Of a stretch of DNA of 9,100 nt, positions 1-8,700 are shown piece after piece. A program made the translations under genes and the position numbers. Below the pieces are notes generated by a model. It was not told the DNA's origin, ran no database searches, and saw only the letters and a program-made list of their open reading frames with translations. Where the stretch lies: positions 1 through 9,100 of the forward strand of contig CAYGBI010000106.1 in NCBI GenBank assembly GCA_964348085.1. Reading direction: 5' to 3'. The stretch is from VXYL01 sp964348085 (GTDB taxonomy: Bacteria; Pseudomonadota; Gammaproteobacteria; Pseudomonadales; Azotimanducaceae). Position 1 is the first letter of the stretch. Each line of letters opens with the position of its first letter.

Positions 1-2
1 AG

Positions 3-2852
3 GAACAGATACGCAACCGAAGCTTCAACCAGTTGAAGGAGCCGTGGGGACTGTCAGAGGAGGAGCGCTTGTTCTCCCATGCCTTCATGGTGCCTAGGCC
101 CGGCGGCCGCGGACCCCGGCGGGATTTCCAAGTCCTTCATATCTCCCATCGATCCGCATTTGGCCGCAAGGTGAAGTCCCAGTCATTCTGGGGGCAAGGC
201 AATCCCTGCTATCCGCTGAAGTTCGACGAGGACGTCTACAACACCCTCATCGACGACGTCCTGAGCGTGCTCGCCACCTACGGCTATGTCGAACCGGAGG
301 ATCTCGACGGTGAACGCACCGGCTACCGCATCGACGGTTCGGTGCTTGAATGGCGCCTCGCCGAAGGGGCAGCGACGAACCCGGGCGTGGCCAATGTCTT
401 TTTCCGCAACCTCTACCAGAACGTGGCCGCGCTCCTCGACAGCGGCGATCGCCTTCTCCACCAGCTTGAAGCGCGCGAACACACCGCCCAAGTCGACACC
501 GATGTCCGCGAGGAGCGCGAGGGCCGTTTCCGCAAAGGCATCGAACCCGACGGACTGCCAATACTGTTCTGCTCGCCGACCATGGAACTCGGCGTCGACA
601 TCTCGACGCTGAACGCGGTCTACATGCGCAACGCGCCGCCGACCCCGGCCAACTACGCCCAGCGCAGCGGCCGGGCCGGGCGCGGCGGCCAGCCCGCGCT
701 GGTCGTCACCTACTGCGCCGCCAAATCGCCGCACGACCAGTACTTCTTCGCCGAGCCGACGCGCATGGTGGCCGGCGCCGTCAACCCCCCGAACATCGAC
801 CTCGCCAACGAGGATCTGATCCGCAGCCACCTTCAGGCCGTCTGGCTGGCGGAAACCGGTGTCATGCTCGGCTCCTCCGTTCGCGACGTGCTCGACCGGG
901 AAAAGTCCGACGCGCTACCCCTGCACGACGAAATTGCCGAACAGATCCGCTCCCCCCGTGCGGTCAGCGATGCGACGGCGCGTGCGCAACGCATTCTCAC
1001 GACACTCACCTCGGACCTCTCGCAGCAGGCCGCTCCTTGGTACACGGACACTTGGTTGGCCAGCGCGATGAATTCCGCCGATCGGCGCTTCGACGACGCC
1101 TTCGGCCGCTGGCGTTCCCTCTTTCGCGCAACGGCAAACCAGATGAAGTTCGCCAACGACGTTCTGAACAACGCCGCCTCGACCGAACAGGAGCGTCGCG
1201 AAGCGAAGGCGCGGTACGACGAAGCGTACACCCAGCAAAACCTGCTTCTGCACAGCAGGCCGACAATGAACTCCGACTTCTACACCTACCGCTACCTGGC
1301 TGCCGAAGGGTTCCTGCCGGGCTACAACTTCCCGCGCCTGCCGCTGATGGCCTTCGTTCCCGGCCGCCGCGAGAAGGTGGCCCGCGATTCGTTCCTGAGC
1401 CGGCCCCGCTTTCTCGGCCTCACCGAGTTCGGCCCTCGGTCCATCATCTATCATGAGGGAAGCACCTACCGCGTGCGCCGCGCCATCCTGTCCATCCGCG
1501 ACGACGCCGGCGTGACCGCGTCGGCCAAGCTCCCGGTTCAGGCCGCACGCATCTGTCCGGTCTGCGGCTACGGCCACTTCGGCGATCAGAAGGACTACGA
1601 ACGCTGCGTCAGTTGCGACGCGCCCCTCGCTGGCGGGCGGGCGATCCTCAATCTCCACCGCATTGAACAAGTGTCGACCCAGCGAGCGAACCGAATCACC
1701 TCGGACGAGGAAGAACGCCAGCGCCAAGGTTACGAGATGGTCACCACGCTTCGCTACGGCGAAGAGAACGGCCGCGCCCGCGTTGAGGGTATCGCCGTCG
1801 AGGAAAACGGCCAGACCCTGTTGGAACTGCGTTACGGCCCGGCATCGACGCTCTGGCGCATCAATCTCGGCTGGCGCCGTCGCGAGGAGAAATCCGTCTA
1901 CGGCTTCAGCGTAGATGCCAACACTGGCGAATGGAGCAAAGACTCACAAGCGCCCACCGACGCGGAAGACGATGCCGTACGGGAAGGAAAGAGCGTCCAG
2001 CGCATCACGCCCTTCGTCGAGGACACCCGCAACGTCCTCGTGCTCCGTCCGGCGGTCGAGCTTAGCGAGACGGCCATGGTCTCGCTGCAATACGCCATCA
2101 AGCGCGGCATCGAACAAGAGTTTCAACTCGAGGAAGCGGAGCTTGCCGCCGAGCCGCTGCCCGACCGCGACAACCGCACCACCATCCTGTTCTACGAGTC
2201 CGCCGAGGGCGGCGCGGGCGTCCTTACGCGTCTCGCCAGCGATCCCGGCGCGCTCGGCCGTATCGCTCGCAGGGCGCTCGAAGTCTGCCACTACAATTCG
2301 CGCTCTGGTCGCTGGACGGGATGGGATGACCTCGACAATCGCGACGACGATTGCGAAGCGGGTTGCTACCGCTGCCTGCTCAGCTACTACAACCAGCCCG
2401 ACCATCCGAAGATCGACCGGCGAGACCCGGAGATGCTCGACCTGCTCTGCCGGTTGACGTGCGGCGAGCACAAACGCCTCGAACACGAGATGGCCACCGG
2501 CGACAGCCAAGACGAATTGCGCAACGCGTCAACCTCCTCCTTGGAGAGGGAGTGGCTGAAGTTCATCGAGGACGGTGGCTATCGGTTGCCGGATAAGGCT
2601 CAACCCTATCTCAAGATCTACGCAACCCGGCCCGATTTCGCCTACGCTGAGTCGCAGACCTTGGTTTATGTGGATGGCCCGCACCACGAGTCCATGGTGC
2701 GGGAGAGCGCCGACGAGGATATTAACCGCCGCTTGGCCGATGCCGGCTACACAGTGGTTCGTTTTTCCGCCGACCAGTCATCTTGGCCGACCATTGCGGC
2801 TCAGTACGCATGGGTGTTCGGACCGGGCGCGTCATCGAAAGCGCAGGGGTGA
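3..2852 (+). CDS. Partial (3' end) giant YprA/DruE-like DEAD/DEAH helicase with zinc ribbon, DUF1998 and C-terminal Vsr/DUF559-like nuclease domain
   Basis: The reading frame is already open at the left edge, with 949 sense codons visible. The TTG at 33 is internal, so the true start and helicase motifs I-III lie upstream. Seen, in visible-codon numbering: LFCSPTMELGVDI (motif V, GVDI 197-200); QRSGRAGR (motif VI, 220-227); CxxC...CxxC zinc ribbon (Cys 518, 521, 535, 538); EGGAG (735-739) followed by a four-cysteine cluster (Cys 762, 784, 788, 791; CEAGCYRC) typical of DUF1998; and a C-terminal domain with E848, RPDF (D878) and VYVDGPHH (D891), like the Vsr/DUF559 branch of the PD-(D/E)XK fold. 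Family knowledge: YprA/MrfA-type helicases with DUF1998 are the core of DISARM (DrmA/DrmB), Druantia (DruE) and related defence systems, and full-length proteins are roughly 1,700-2,000 residues. I infer an ATP-driven DNA translocase carrying its own nuclease. The stop codon overlaps or nearly abuts the next gene, which indicates an operon. The family is secure; the exact subtype is not. Confidence 0.9.
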   Translation, partial: EQIRNRSFNQLKEPWGLSEEERLFSHAFMVPRPGGRGPRRDFQVLHISHRSAFGRKVKSQSFWGQGNPCYPLKFDEDVYNTLIDDVLSVLATYGYVEPEDLDGERTGYRIDGSVLEWRLAEGAATNPGVANVFFRNLYQNVAALLDSGDRLLHQLEAREHTAQVDTDVREEREGRFRKGIEPDGLPILFCSPTMELGVDISTLNAVYMRNAPPTPANYAQRSGRAGRGGQPALVVTYCAAKSPHDQYFFAEPTRMVAGAVNPPNIDLANEDLIRSHLQAVWLAETGVMLGSSVRDVLDREKSDALPLHDEIAEQIRSPRAVSDATARAQRILTTLTSDLSQQAAPWYTDTWLASAMNSADRRFDDAFGRWRSLFRATANQMKFANDVLNNAASTEQERREAKARYDEAYTQQNLLLHSRPTMNSDFYTYRYLAAEGFLPGYNFPRLPLMAFVPGRREKVARDSFLSRPRFLGLTEFGPRSIIYHEGSTYRVRRAILSIRDDAGVTASAKLPVQAARICPVCGYGHFGDQKDYERCVSCDAPLAGGRAILNLHRIEQVSTQRANRITSDEEERQRQGYEMVTTLRYGEENGRARVEGIAVEENGQTLLELRYGPASTLWRINLGWRRREEKSVYGFSVDANTGEWSKDSQAPTDAEDDAVREGKSVQRITPFVEDTRNVLVLRPAVELSETAMVSLQYAIKRGIEQEFQLEEAELAAEPLPDRDNRTTILFYESAEGGAGVLTRLASDPGALGRIARRALEVCHYNSRSGRWTGWDDLDNRDDDCEAGCYRCLLSYYNQPDHPKIDRRDPEMLDLLCRLTCGEHKRLEHEMATGDSQDELRNASTSSLEREWLKFIEDGGYRLPDKAQPYLKIYATRPDFAYAESQTLVYVDGPHHESMVRESADEDINRRLADAGYTVVRFSADQSSWPTIAAQYAWVFGPGASSKAQG

Positions 2853-2855
2853 GGG
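2851..2855 (+). promoter_or_regulatory. Shine-Dalgarno site for the drmD-like gene
   Basis: GAGGG ends five bases before the ATG at 2861 and overlaps the TGA stop (2850-2852) of the upstream helicase. It supports ATG 2861 over the in-frame GTG at 2849. That GTG would give a 4-bp GTGA overlap but has only a G-run immediately beside it. The position over the upstream stop suggests translational coupling. Confidence 0.55.
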
Positions 2856-2860
2856 CGCGC

Positions 2861-5728
2861 ATGGCCGAAGTGGAAGCTCCCGTAGCGTTCAAGCCCGGAG
2901 ACTTGGTCCGGGCGAGGCATCGCGAGTGGGTGGTCCTGCCGGAAACGCGCGACGATCTGCTCAGGCTTCGCCCGCTCGGCGGCGCGGAGGACGATGCGAC
3001 GCTCATCTACCTTCCGCTTGAGCCCGAAGCACCGACGCCTGCGACGTTCGATCTCCCGAACCCCGATGCCCCGGGCTCGCAGCAGGCGGCGCTGCTGTTG
3101 CGTGACGCGCTTCGCCTTAAGTTGCGCGCCGGCGCAGGGCCTTTCCGCAGCTTCGGCAATCTTAATGTCGAACCGCGGGCCTACCAGTTGGTGCCGCTGC
3201 TCATGGCGATGAAGCTGGATACCGTCCGGCTGCTCGTCGCTGACGACGTCGGCATAGGCAAGACCATCGAAGCGGGCCTGATCGCGCGCGAGATGCTCGA
3301 CCGCGGCGAGATCGAGCGGCTTGCTGTCATCTGCCCGCCCCACCTGTGCGAACAGTGGCAGCAGGAACTCGCGGAGAAGTTCGCCATCGACGCCGAGGTC
3401 GTGCGCACCGGCACGGCCACCCGCCTGGAGCGGGGACTTCGCCCGGACGAGTCGGTGTTCGAGGTCCATCCCTGTACGGTCGTCTCCCTCGACTACATCA
3501 AGTCGGACCGCCGCCGCAGCGACTTCCTCCGCGCCTGCCCGGAGTTCGTCATCGTCGACGAGGCACACGCCTGCGTGCGGTCGAACACGAACACCCGGCA
3601 CCAGCGTTACCAGCTTCTCAAGGGCCTCGCCGACAGCGAACCGCGGCGACACATGGTGTTCCTCACCGCGACGCCGCATTCGGGTGACGACACCGCCTTC
3701 CATAACTTGCTTGGCTTGCTGGAGCCGAAGTTCGCCGAACTGGCCGAGACGCCGGAAGGTGAAAGCCGCCGGCGCTTGCGCGAGCAACTCGCATTGCACT
3801 TCGTGCAGCGTCGCCGCGGCGACATCGCCGAATGGAAAGACGACGCCGGCTTTCCCGTTCGCGAAAGCCGGGAAGCGACCTACCGGCTGACCGGCGATTG
3901 GGGTGCCCTCTTCGACGATGTGCTCGCCTATGCGAGGACCATGGTCCGGCGTGCCGAAAGCGGGACCAAGCTACAGCAACGGATGTCTTGGTGGGCAGCG
4001 CTCGCGCTGCTGCGCTGCGCCTCCTCGAGCCCCGCCGCAGCGTTGCTCGCGTTGCGAACCCGACTCCAAGCCACCGAGGGCGACGCCGAGGACGCGCAGG
4101 TCGAACACTTGGACCGCACTGCTGGCGAAACGGTGATGGACGAGACCTCCGACGACTCACTCGCCCTCACCGAGAGCGTTCCCGCCGGCACTGTCGAGGC
4201 CGAGGATTCCAAAGCGCTGCGTCGCCTTATCGACCGGGCGGATGCGCTGCGCGGTTCAAGGAACGACCCTAAGCTCAGGGCACTGATCGACGAGATCGGC
4301 CAACTCGTGCTCGACGGTTTCCGCCCCGTCGTCTTCTGCCGGTATATCGCCACCGCGCATTATGTCGGCATCGAACTACAAGAAGCATTGGGTAACGGGA
4401 AAACGCACATCGCTGTGGTCACCGGAGAACTTACCTCCGATCAGCGCGAGGAGCGAGTTGAGGCGCTCGCGGAACTCGACGAGAACATCTCACCCGTGCT
4501 CGTTGCGACCGATTGCCTGTCCGAAGGCGTCAACCTGCAGAACCACCTCAATGCAGTGATCCACTACGACCTCACTTGGAATCCGACGCGCCACGAACAG
4601 CGCGAGGGCAGGGCGGACCGTTTCGGCCAAGCCTCCCGCACCGTTCGCGCACTCATGCTCTACGGCGAGAACAATCCCGTCGACGGCGCTGTCCTGCGCG
4701 TCATCCTTCGCAAGGCCGAGAAGATCCGCAAGGAACTCGGCGTCGCCGTGCCCTTGCCCGCAGACAACAACAAGGTGATCGATGCCATCATGAAGGCCGT
4801 TCTGCTTCACCGCGGGAGTCATTCCGGGGCCGAGCAGATGGCCTTGGATTTCGGCGAGACCGAGACCGAAGTGGACGACGCTTGGCAGACGGCCACGACC
4901 CGAATGACGCGCACGGTCTTCGCCCAGCGCCGCCTCACCCCGGACGACGTGCTACCCGAATGGCGCAAGGCCGTATCCGTATTGGGCGGTGCCGGCGATG
5001 TCGAGCGCTTCGTGCGGTTGTCCGCAGAGCGCCTAGGCGCGGCGCTCGATGGAAGGGACGGGTATTACCGAATGCCGGTCGCTCATTTCCCGAAGCCCCT
5101 ACAGGACCGCTTGGATGCGATCGGCTTTACCGCATCGGCGAAGATCGCATTTGCACAACCCGCGCCGGCGGGCGCCGACTACATCCACCGTGCGCACCCC
5201 TTGGTAGCAGTGCTGGCGGACTATGTCGCCGAAAGGTCGCTCGACGCCGGCGACGCGGAAATCGGTGCCCGCGCCGGCGCCGTGTTCACCAGCGCGGTCC
5301 AAACTCGCACCGTGCTTTATTTTTTGCGTCTGCGCTGCCAACTCCAGATAGAGCGGCGCGGCCCGGACGGGCGATTCTCGCCGCTCAAGTCCCTTCTCGC
5401 GGAGGAATGCCTCGGCTTCTCGGTTCGCGGTAAGGCCAATTCCGAGATCATGACTGAAGACGAAGCGCTGTCGCTTCTCTCGCTGGAACCGGGACGCAAC
5501 ATTGCGGACGGCCAGAAAGCCCACCTCATTCGGCAGGCTCTCAACGCACTGCCGGAGATGGGGAACGCATTCGAGCGCGTCGCCCGTGAGCGGGCTCGCA
5601 GGTTGCTCGCGGACCATCGCCGTGTCCGGGAGGCAAGCGACGCGAGGGGCCTGCGCTATAACGTCGTCCCGGCCCTGCCCGTCGACAAGATTGGCATCTA
5701 CGTCTTCATGCCCATGGTCTCCTTCTGA
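2861..5728 (+). CDS. drmD: SNF2/HepA-like helicase, DrmD-like (DISARM family)
   Basis: This complete gene encodes 955 residues from ATG 2861. Two RecA-like domains are visible. Motif I is DDVGIGKTIEAG (K134, T135), motif II is VDEAH (233-236), motif III is LTATPHSG (from 268), motif V is VATDCLSEGVNLQ (548-560) and motif VI is QREGRADRFGQ (580-590). An acidic linker (about 403-450) separates the RecA lobes. The RapA/HepA-like motif pattern, the length near 1,000 residues, the long C-terminal region and the position directly before a large Eco57I-like methylase match DrmD of class 1 DISARM. The expected role is ATP-dependent translocation or remodelling on DNA during phage restriction, in the cytoplasm. 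The start is chosen on the GAGGG ribosome site; GTG 2849 and TTG 2783 are in-frame alternatives, and the latter would overlap the upstream gene by 70 bases. All core ATPase motifs are intact. The SNF2 assignment is very secure and the drmD orthology is likely. Confidence 0.88.
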   Translation: MAEVEAPVAFKPGDLVRARHREWVVLPETRDDLLRLRPLGGAEDDATLIYLPLEPEAPTPATFDLPNPDAPGSQQAALLLRDALRLKLRAGAGPFRSFGNLNVEPRAYQLVPLLMAMKLDTVRLLVADDVGIGKTIEAGLIAREMLDRGEIERLAVICPPHLCEQWQQELAEKFAIDAEVVRTGTATRLERGLRPDESVFEVHPCTVVSLDYIKSDRRRSDFLRACPEFVIVDEAHACVRSNTNTRHQRYQLLKGLADSEPRRHMVFLTATPHSGDDTAFHNLLGLLEPKFAELAETPEGESRRRLREQLALHFVQRRRGDIAEWKDDAGFPVRESREATYRLTGDWGALFDDVLAYARTMVRRAESGTKLQQRMSWWAALALLRCASSSPAAALLALRTRLQATEGDAEDAQVEHLDRTAGETVMDETSDDSLALTESVPAGTVEAEDSKALRRLIDRADALRGSRNDPKLRALIDEIGQLVLDGFRPVVFCRYIATAHYVGIELQEALGNGKTHIAVVTGELTSDQREERVEALAELDENISPVLVATDCLSEGVNLQNHLNAVIHYDLTWNPTRHEQREGRADRFGQASRTVRALMLYGENNPVDGAVLRVILRKAEKIRKELGVAVPLPADNNKVIDAIMKAVLLHRGSHSGAEQMALDFGETETEVDDAWQTATTRMTRTVFAQRRLTPDDVLPEWRKAVSVLGGAGDVERFVRLSAERLGAALDGRDGYYRMPVAHFPKPLQDRLDAIGFTASAKIAFAQPAPAGADYIHRAHPLVAVLADYVAERSLDAGDAEIGARAGAVFTSAVQTRTVLYFLRLRCQLQIERRGPDGRFSPLKSLLAEECLGFSVRGKANSEIMTEDEALSLLSLEPGRNIADGQKAHLIRQALNALPEMGNAFERVARERARRLLADHRRVREASDARGLRYNVVPALPVDKIGIYVFMPMVSF

Positions 5729-5734
5729 CCATGG
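5712..5734 (+). promoter_or_regulatory. Inverted repeat (hairpin) spanning the drmD stop and methylase start
   Basis: CCATGGTC (5712-5719) and GACCATGG (5727-5734) are perfect reverse complements around a 7-nt loop, TCCTTCT. The 3' arm contains the last two bases of the drmD TGA (5726-5728) and the whole methylase ATG (5731-5733). In mRNA this would bury the methylase start, and no good Shine-Dalgarno sequence precedes that ATG. I infer that methylase translation depends on a ribosome finishing drmD and opening the stem. It is too short and lacks a U-run, so it is not a convincing terminator. Confidence 0.45.
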
Positions 5735-8700
5735 CGAGGGCACGAACAAGCGGATTCACGGCCCTGAAGATCGAAGGCGGCATACTTCTGCCGGAGTTTC
5801 TCCAAGCAGTCGCCGCGCTCAAGGCACCCCGCCAGACGGTCGCTGACTACGGATTGTCGAAGTCCCTTGCCATCAAGGAAGAACTCGCTCGGTACTGGCG
5901 CATCGCTAACGACCTCCATGTGCGTTATGCAGAGCGTCGTCCGCGACGCAACCTCCGTGCGTCGCAGGTCGGGGTCGATGAGTGGCTCGTCCCGTTCCTG
6001 CGTTCCCTACTTGGGTATGACGACTTGGCCGTCGCCGACAGTGTCGTGCGTGAGGACCGCGTCTTCAGGTTGACGCACCGTGCCTGCGACGGCGCCATGC
6101 CGCTACTGCTCCTGACTGACGACTTCGACCTTGACCGGGCCGATCCGCGTCTTGGTCACGACGGCCGCCGGCAGGCGCCCCACGGCCTGATGCAGGAGTA
6201 CCTCAACGCCGAGGACGATGCGCTGTGGGGCATGGTCTCCAATGGATCCAAGCTCCGCATCCTGCGCGACAACTCAAGCCTGACCCGGCCCTCCTATATC
6301 GAGGCCGACCTCGATCTCGTCTTCGCGGAGGAACTCTATTCCGACTTCGCCGCCCTCTGGCTCACCGCCCATTCCAGCCGCCTCAGGCCCGTCGACGACG
6401 AGCCGTCGAGCTGCATCATCGAGTCTTGGCGAGCCAAGGCGCACGAGACCGGTGAGCGCGTCCGGGAGAATCTCCGCGATGGCGTCGCCAACGCGCTGCG
6501 GCAAATCGGCAACGGATTCCTCTGCCACGCGGCAAACGTCGAATTGCGCAATGCTCTCGAAACCGGTGCGCTCTCGCCGGAGCGCTACTTCCAGCAACTC
6601 CTTCGCCTCGTCTACCGCCTGCTCTTTCTGTTCACCGCCGAGGATCGCAACCTGCTTCACGAGCCGAACGCCACGGAGGAACAAAGAGCGGTGTTCAGGA
6701 ACGGCTACGCACTCTCGCGGCTGCGGGATCTCGCGCGGCGCCGCCGCCATTACGACGGGAACCGGGATCTCTGGCAAGGACTCCAGATCACCTTTGGGGC
6801 TCTCGCCAAGGGCGCTCCCGGGCTGGGACTGCCGCCGCTCGGCGGCCTGTTCCGGGACGACCAGTGTCCCGACCTCGACGATGCCGCCATCGCCAACGAG
6901 TATCTTCTCGAAGCCGTCCGCAGCCTCGCGTTCTTCCGTTCCGGCAACAACCTAGCCCAAGTCAACTACCGGGACATGGACACGGAGGAACTGGGTTCCG
7001 TGTACGAGAGCCTGCTGGAGCTTCGCCCCGCCATCGACGTGGACGCCTCGCCTTGGACATTCGCCTTCATCGGTGATGGCAACGGCCAACGTGCGAAGGG
7101 TTCCGAGCGCAAGCTCACCGGTTCCTACTACACACCGCCGTCGCTGGTCAGCGAGCTCATCAAATCGACGCTCGACCCCGTGATCGCGGACGCCGTCAGA
7201 TACCGCCCCAAGGATCCGCGCGCCGCGATTCTCGATCTGAAGGTGGTCGACCCGGCCTGCGGTTCCGGGCACTTCCTGCTGGCGGCGGCCCGTCGCCTAG
7301 CCGCCGAGATCGCGCGTATCGAGTCCGGCTCAGACACGCCGGACGAGAGTGCCCGCCAGCACGCGCTGCGTGAGGTGGTCCAGCATTGCATCTATGGTGT
7401 TGATCGCAATCCGCTCGCCGTAGAACTCTGCAAGACCGCGCTCTGGATGGAGACGGTTGAGCCCGGTAAACCGCTCACCTTCCTCGATCCCCACATCCTT
7501 CAGGGCGACAGTCTGGTCGGCATTCTTGATCTTGGGATCATCGAGAAGGGCATTCCGGGTGATGCCTACAAACCATTGACGGGCGACGTCAATGCTGTGT
7601 GCCGGGATCTCAAGAAACGCAACCGGCAGCCAAAACAAGGGGATATCTTCGACTCGGAGGCCGTGCGTAAAGTCGCCACCAAGGTGGACCTCAACGCCAT
7701 GCCCGAGGACACGCTCGATGACGTTGATCGCAAGCGCACCACCTACGAGACTCGACGACGTGATCCAGCCCGCGCCCGCGAAGCCCTGCGCGCCCATCTC
7801 TTCGTGGGAGCGTACTTCGCGCCCAAGACGCACGATACCCTTGAGGTCGTGCCTCAGACCTCGGATATCCAGCGCCTCGAAAGCGACCTGTCTCAACGCC
7901 GTGGTGTCGAACACCATGTGCTGGAACTCGCGGGTACGCACGACTTCTTCCACTGGCATCTGGAATTCGCCGAGATTATGGAGAACGGTGGCTTTGACGC
8001 CGTTCTCGGAAATCCGCCTTGGGAGCGCATCAAGCTGCAGGAGCAGGAGTTCTTCGCTTCTCGTTCTTCGGTAATCGCGGCGGCGCCGAATAAGGCTGCG
8101 CGGAACCGCCTCATCCAGCAACTGAATGGAGATGACGCACTCCCGGCGGAAAGATCCCTTTACCTAGAGTTCGAAACCGCAAAGCGGAAAGCGGAGGCGA
8201 CGACCCTGTTTGCCCGGACCGCAGGCCGATACCCGCTCACGGGTGTTGGCGACCTGAACACCTACGCCGTGTTTGCGGAGACGTTCTTGCGGCTCATCAA
8301 GCCTCAAGGTCGCGCCGGGTTGATTGTGCCCACGGGCATCGCCACGGACGACTCCACCAAGGCGTTCTTCGGGCATATCGTTAGTCAGCGGCAGCTCGCC
8401 AGCCTCTATGATTTTGAGAACAGGGAAGCGGTGTTCTCCGGTGTGCATCGCTCATACAAATTCTGCCTCCTCACATTGAGCGGCAAGGACAACCCCGTAC
8501 CTGAAGCCGGGTTTGCGTTCTTCCTGCATCAGGCGGAACAACTGAAGGAACCCGAGCGACGATTCACGCTCAGTGCTGACGACTTCTCGCTGTTCAAACC
8601 CAACACCCGGACCTGTCCAACCTTCCGCACGAAACGAGACATGGAAATCGCACGCAAGATGTACCGACGCGCGGGCGTGCTTTGGAGGGAAGCCAATCGA

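Noticed and set aside
1944..2510. Minus-strand open frame across the DUF1998 region
   Set aside because: It is a shadow of the sense gene, whose cysteine cluster and EGGAG motif are clearly the real coding signal.
33..2852. A complete gene starting at the TTG at 33
   Set aside because: The same frame is open to the left edge and the protein lacks the first helicase lobe, so this TTG is an internal leucine of a truncated gene.
2783..2860. Longer start (TTG 2783 or ATG 2810) for the drmD-like gene
   Set aside because: It would overlap the upstream helicase by 43-70 bases, the added residues look unstructured, and the best ribosome site points to ATG 2861.
2801..3799. 332-codon open frame on the minus strand
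   Set aside because: It lies antisense to the SNF2 ATPase lobe, has no recognisable motif, and is a typical by-product of GC-rich codon bias.
5712..5734. Rho-independent terminator between the second and third genes
   Set aside because: The stem is only 8 bp, no T-run follows, and the methylase starts within the stem, so a translational role fits better.
7330..8121. 263-codon open frame on the minus strand within the methylase gene
   Set aside because: It covers the catalytic region of the methylase in antisense, with no domain signal or ribosome site of note.
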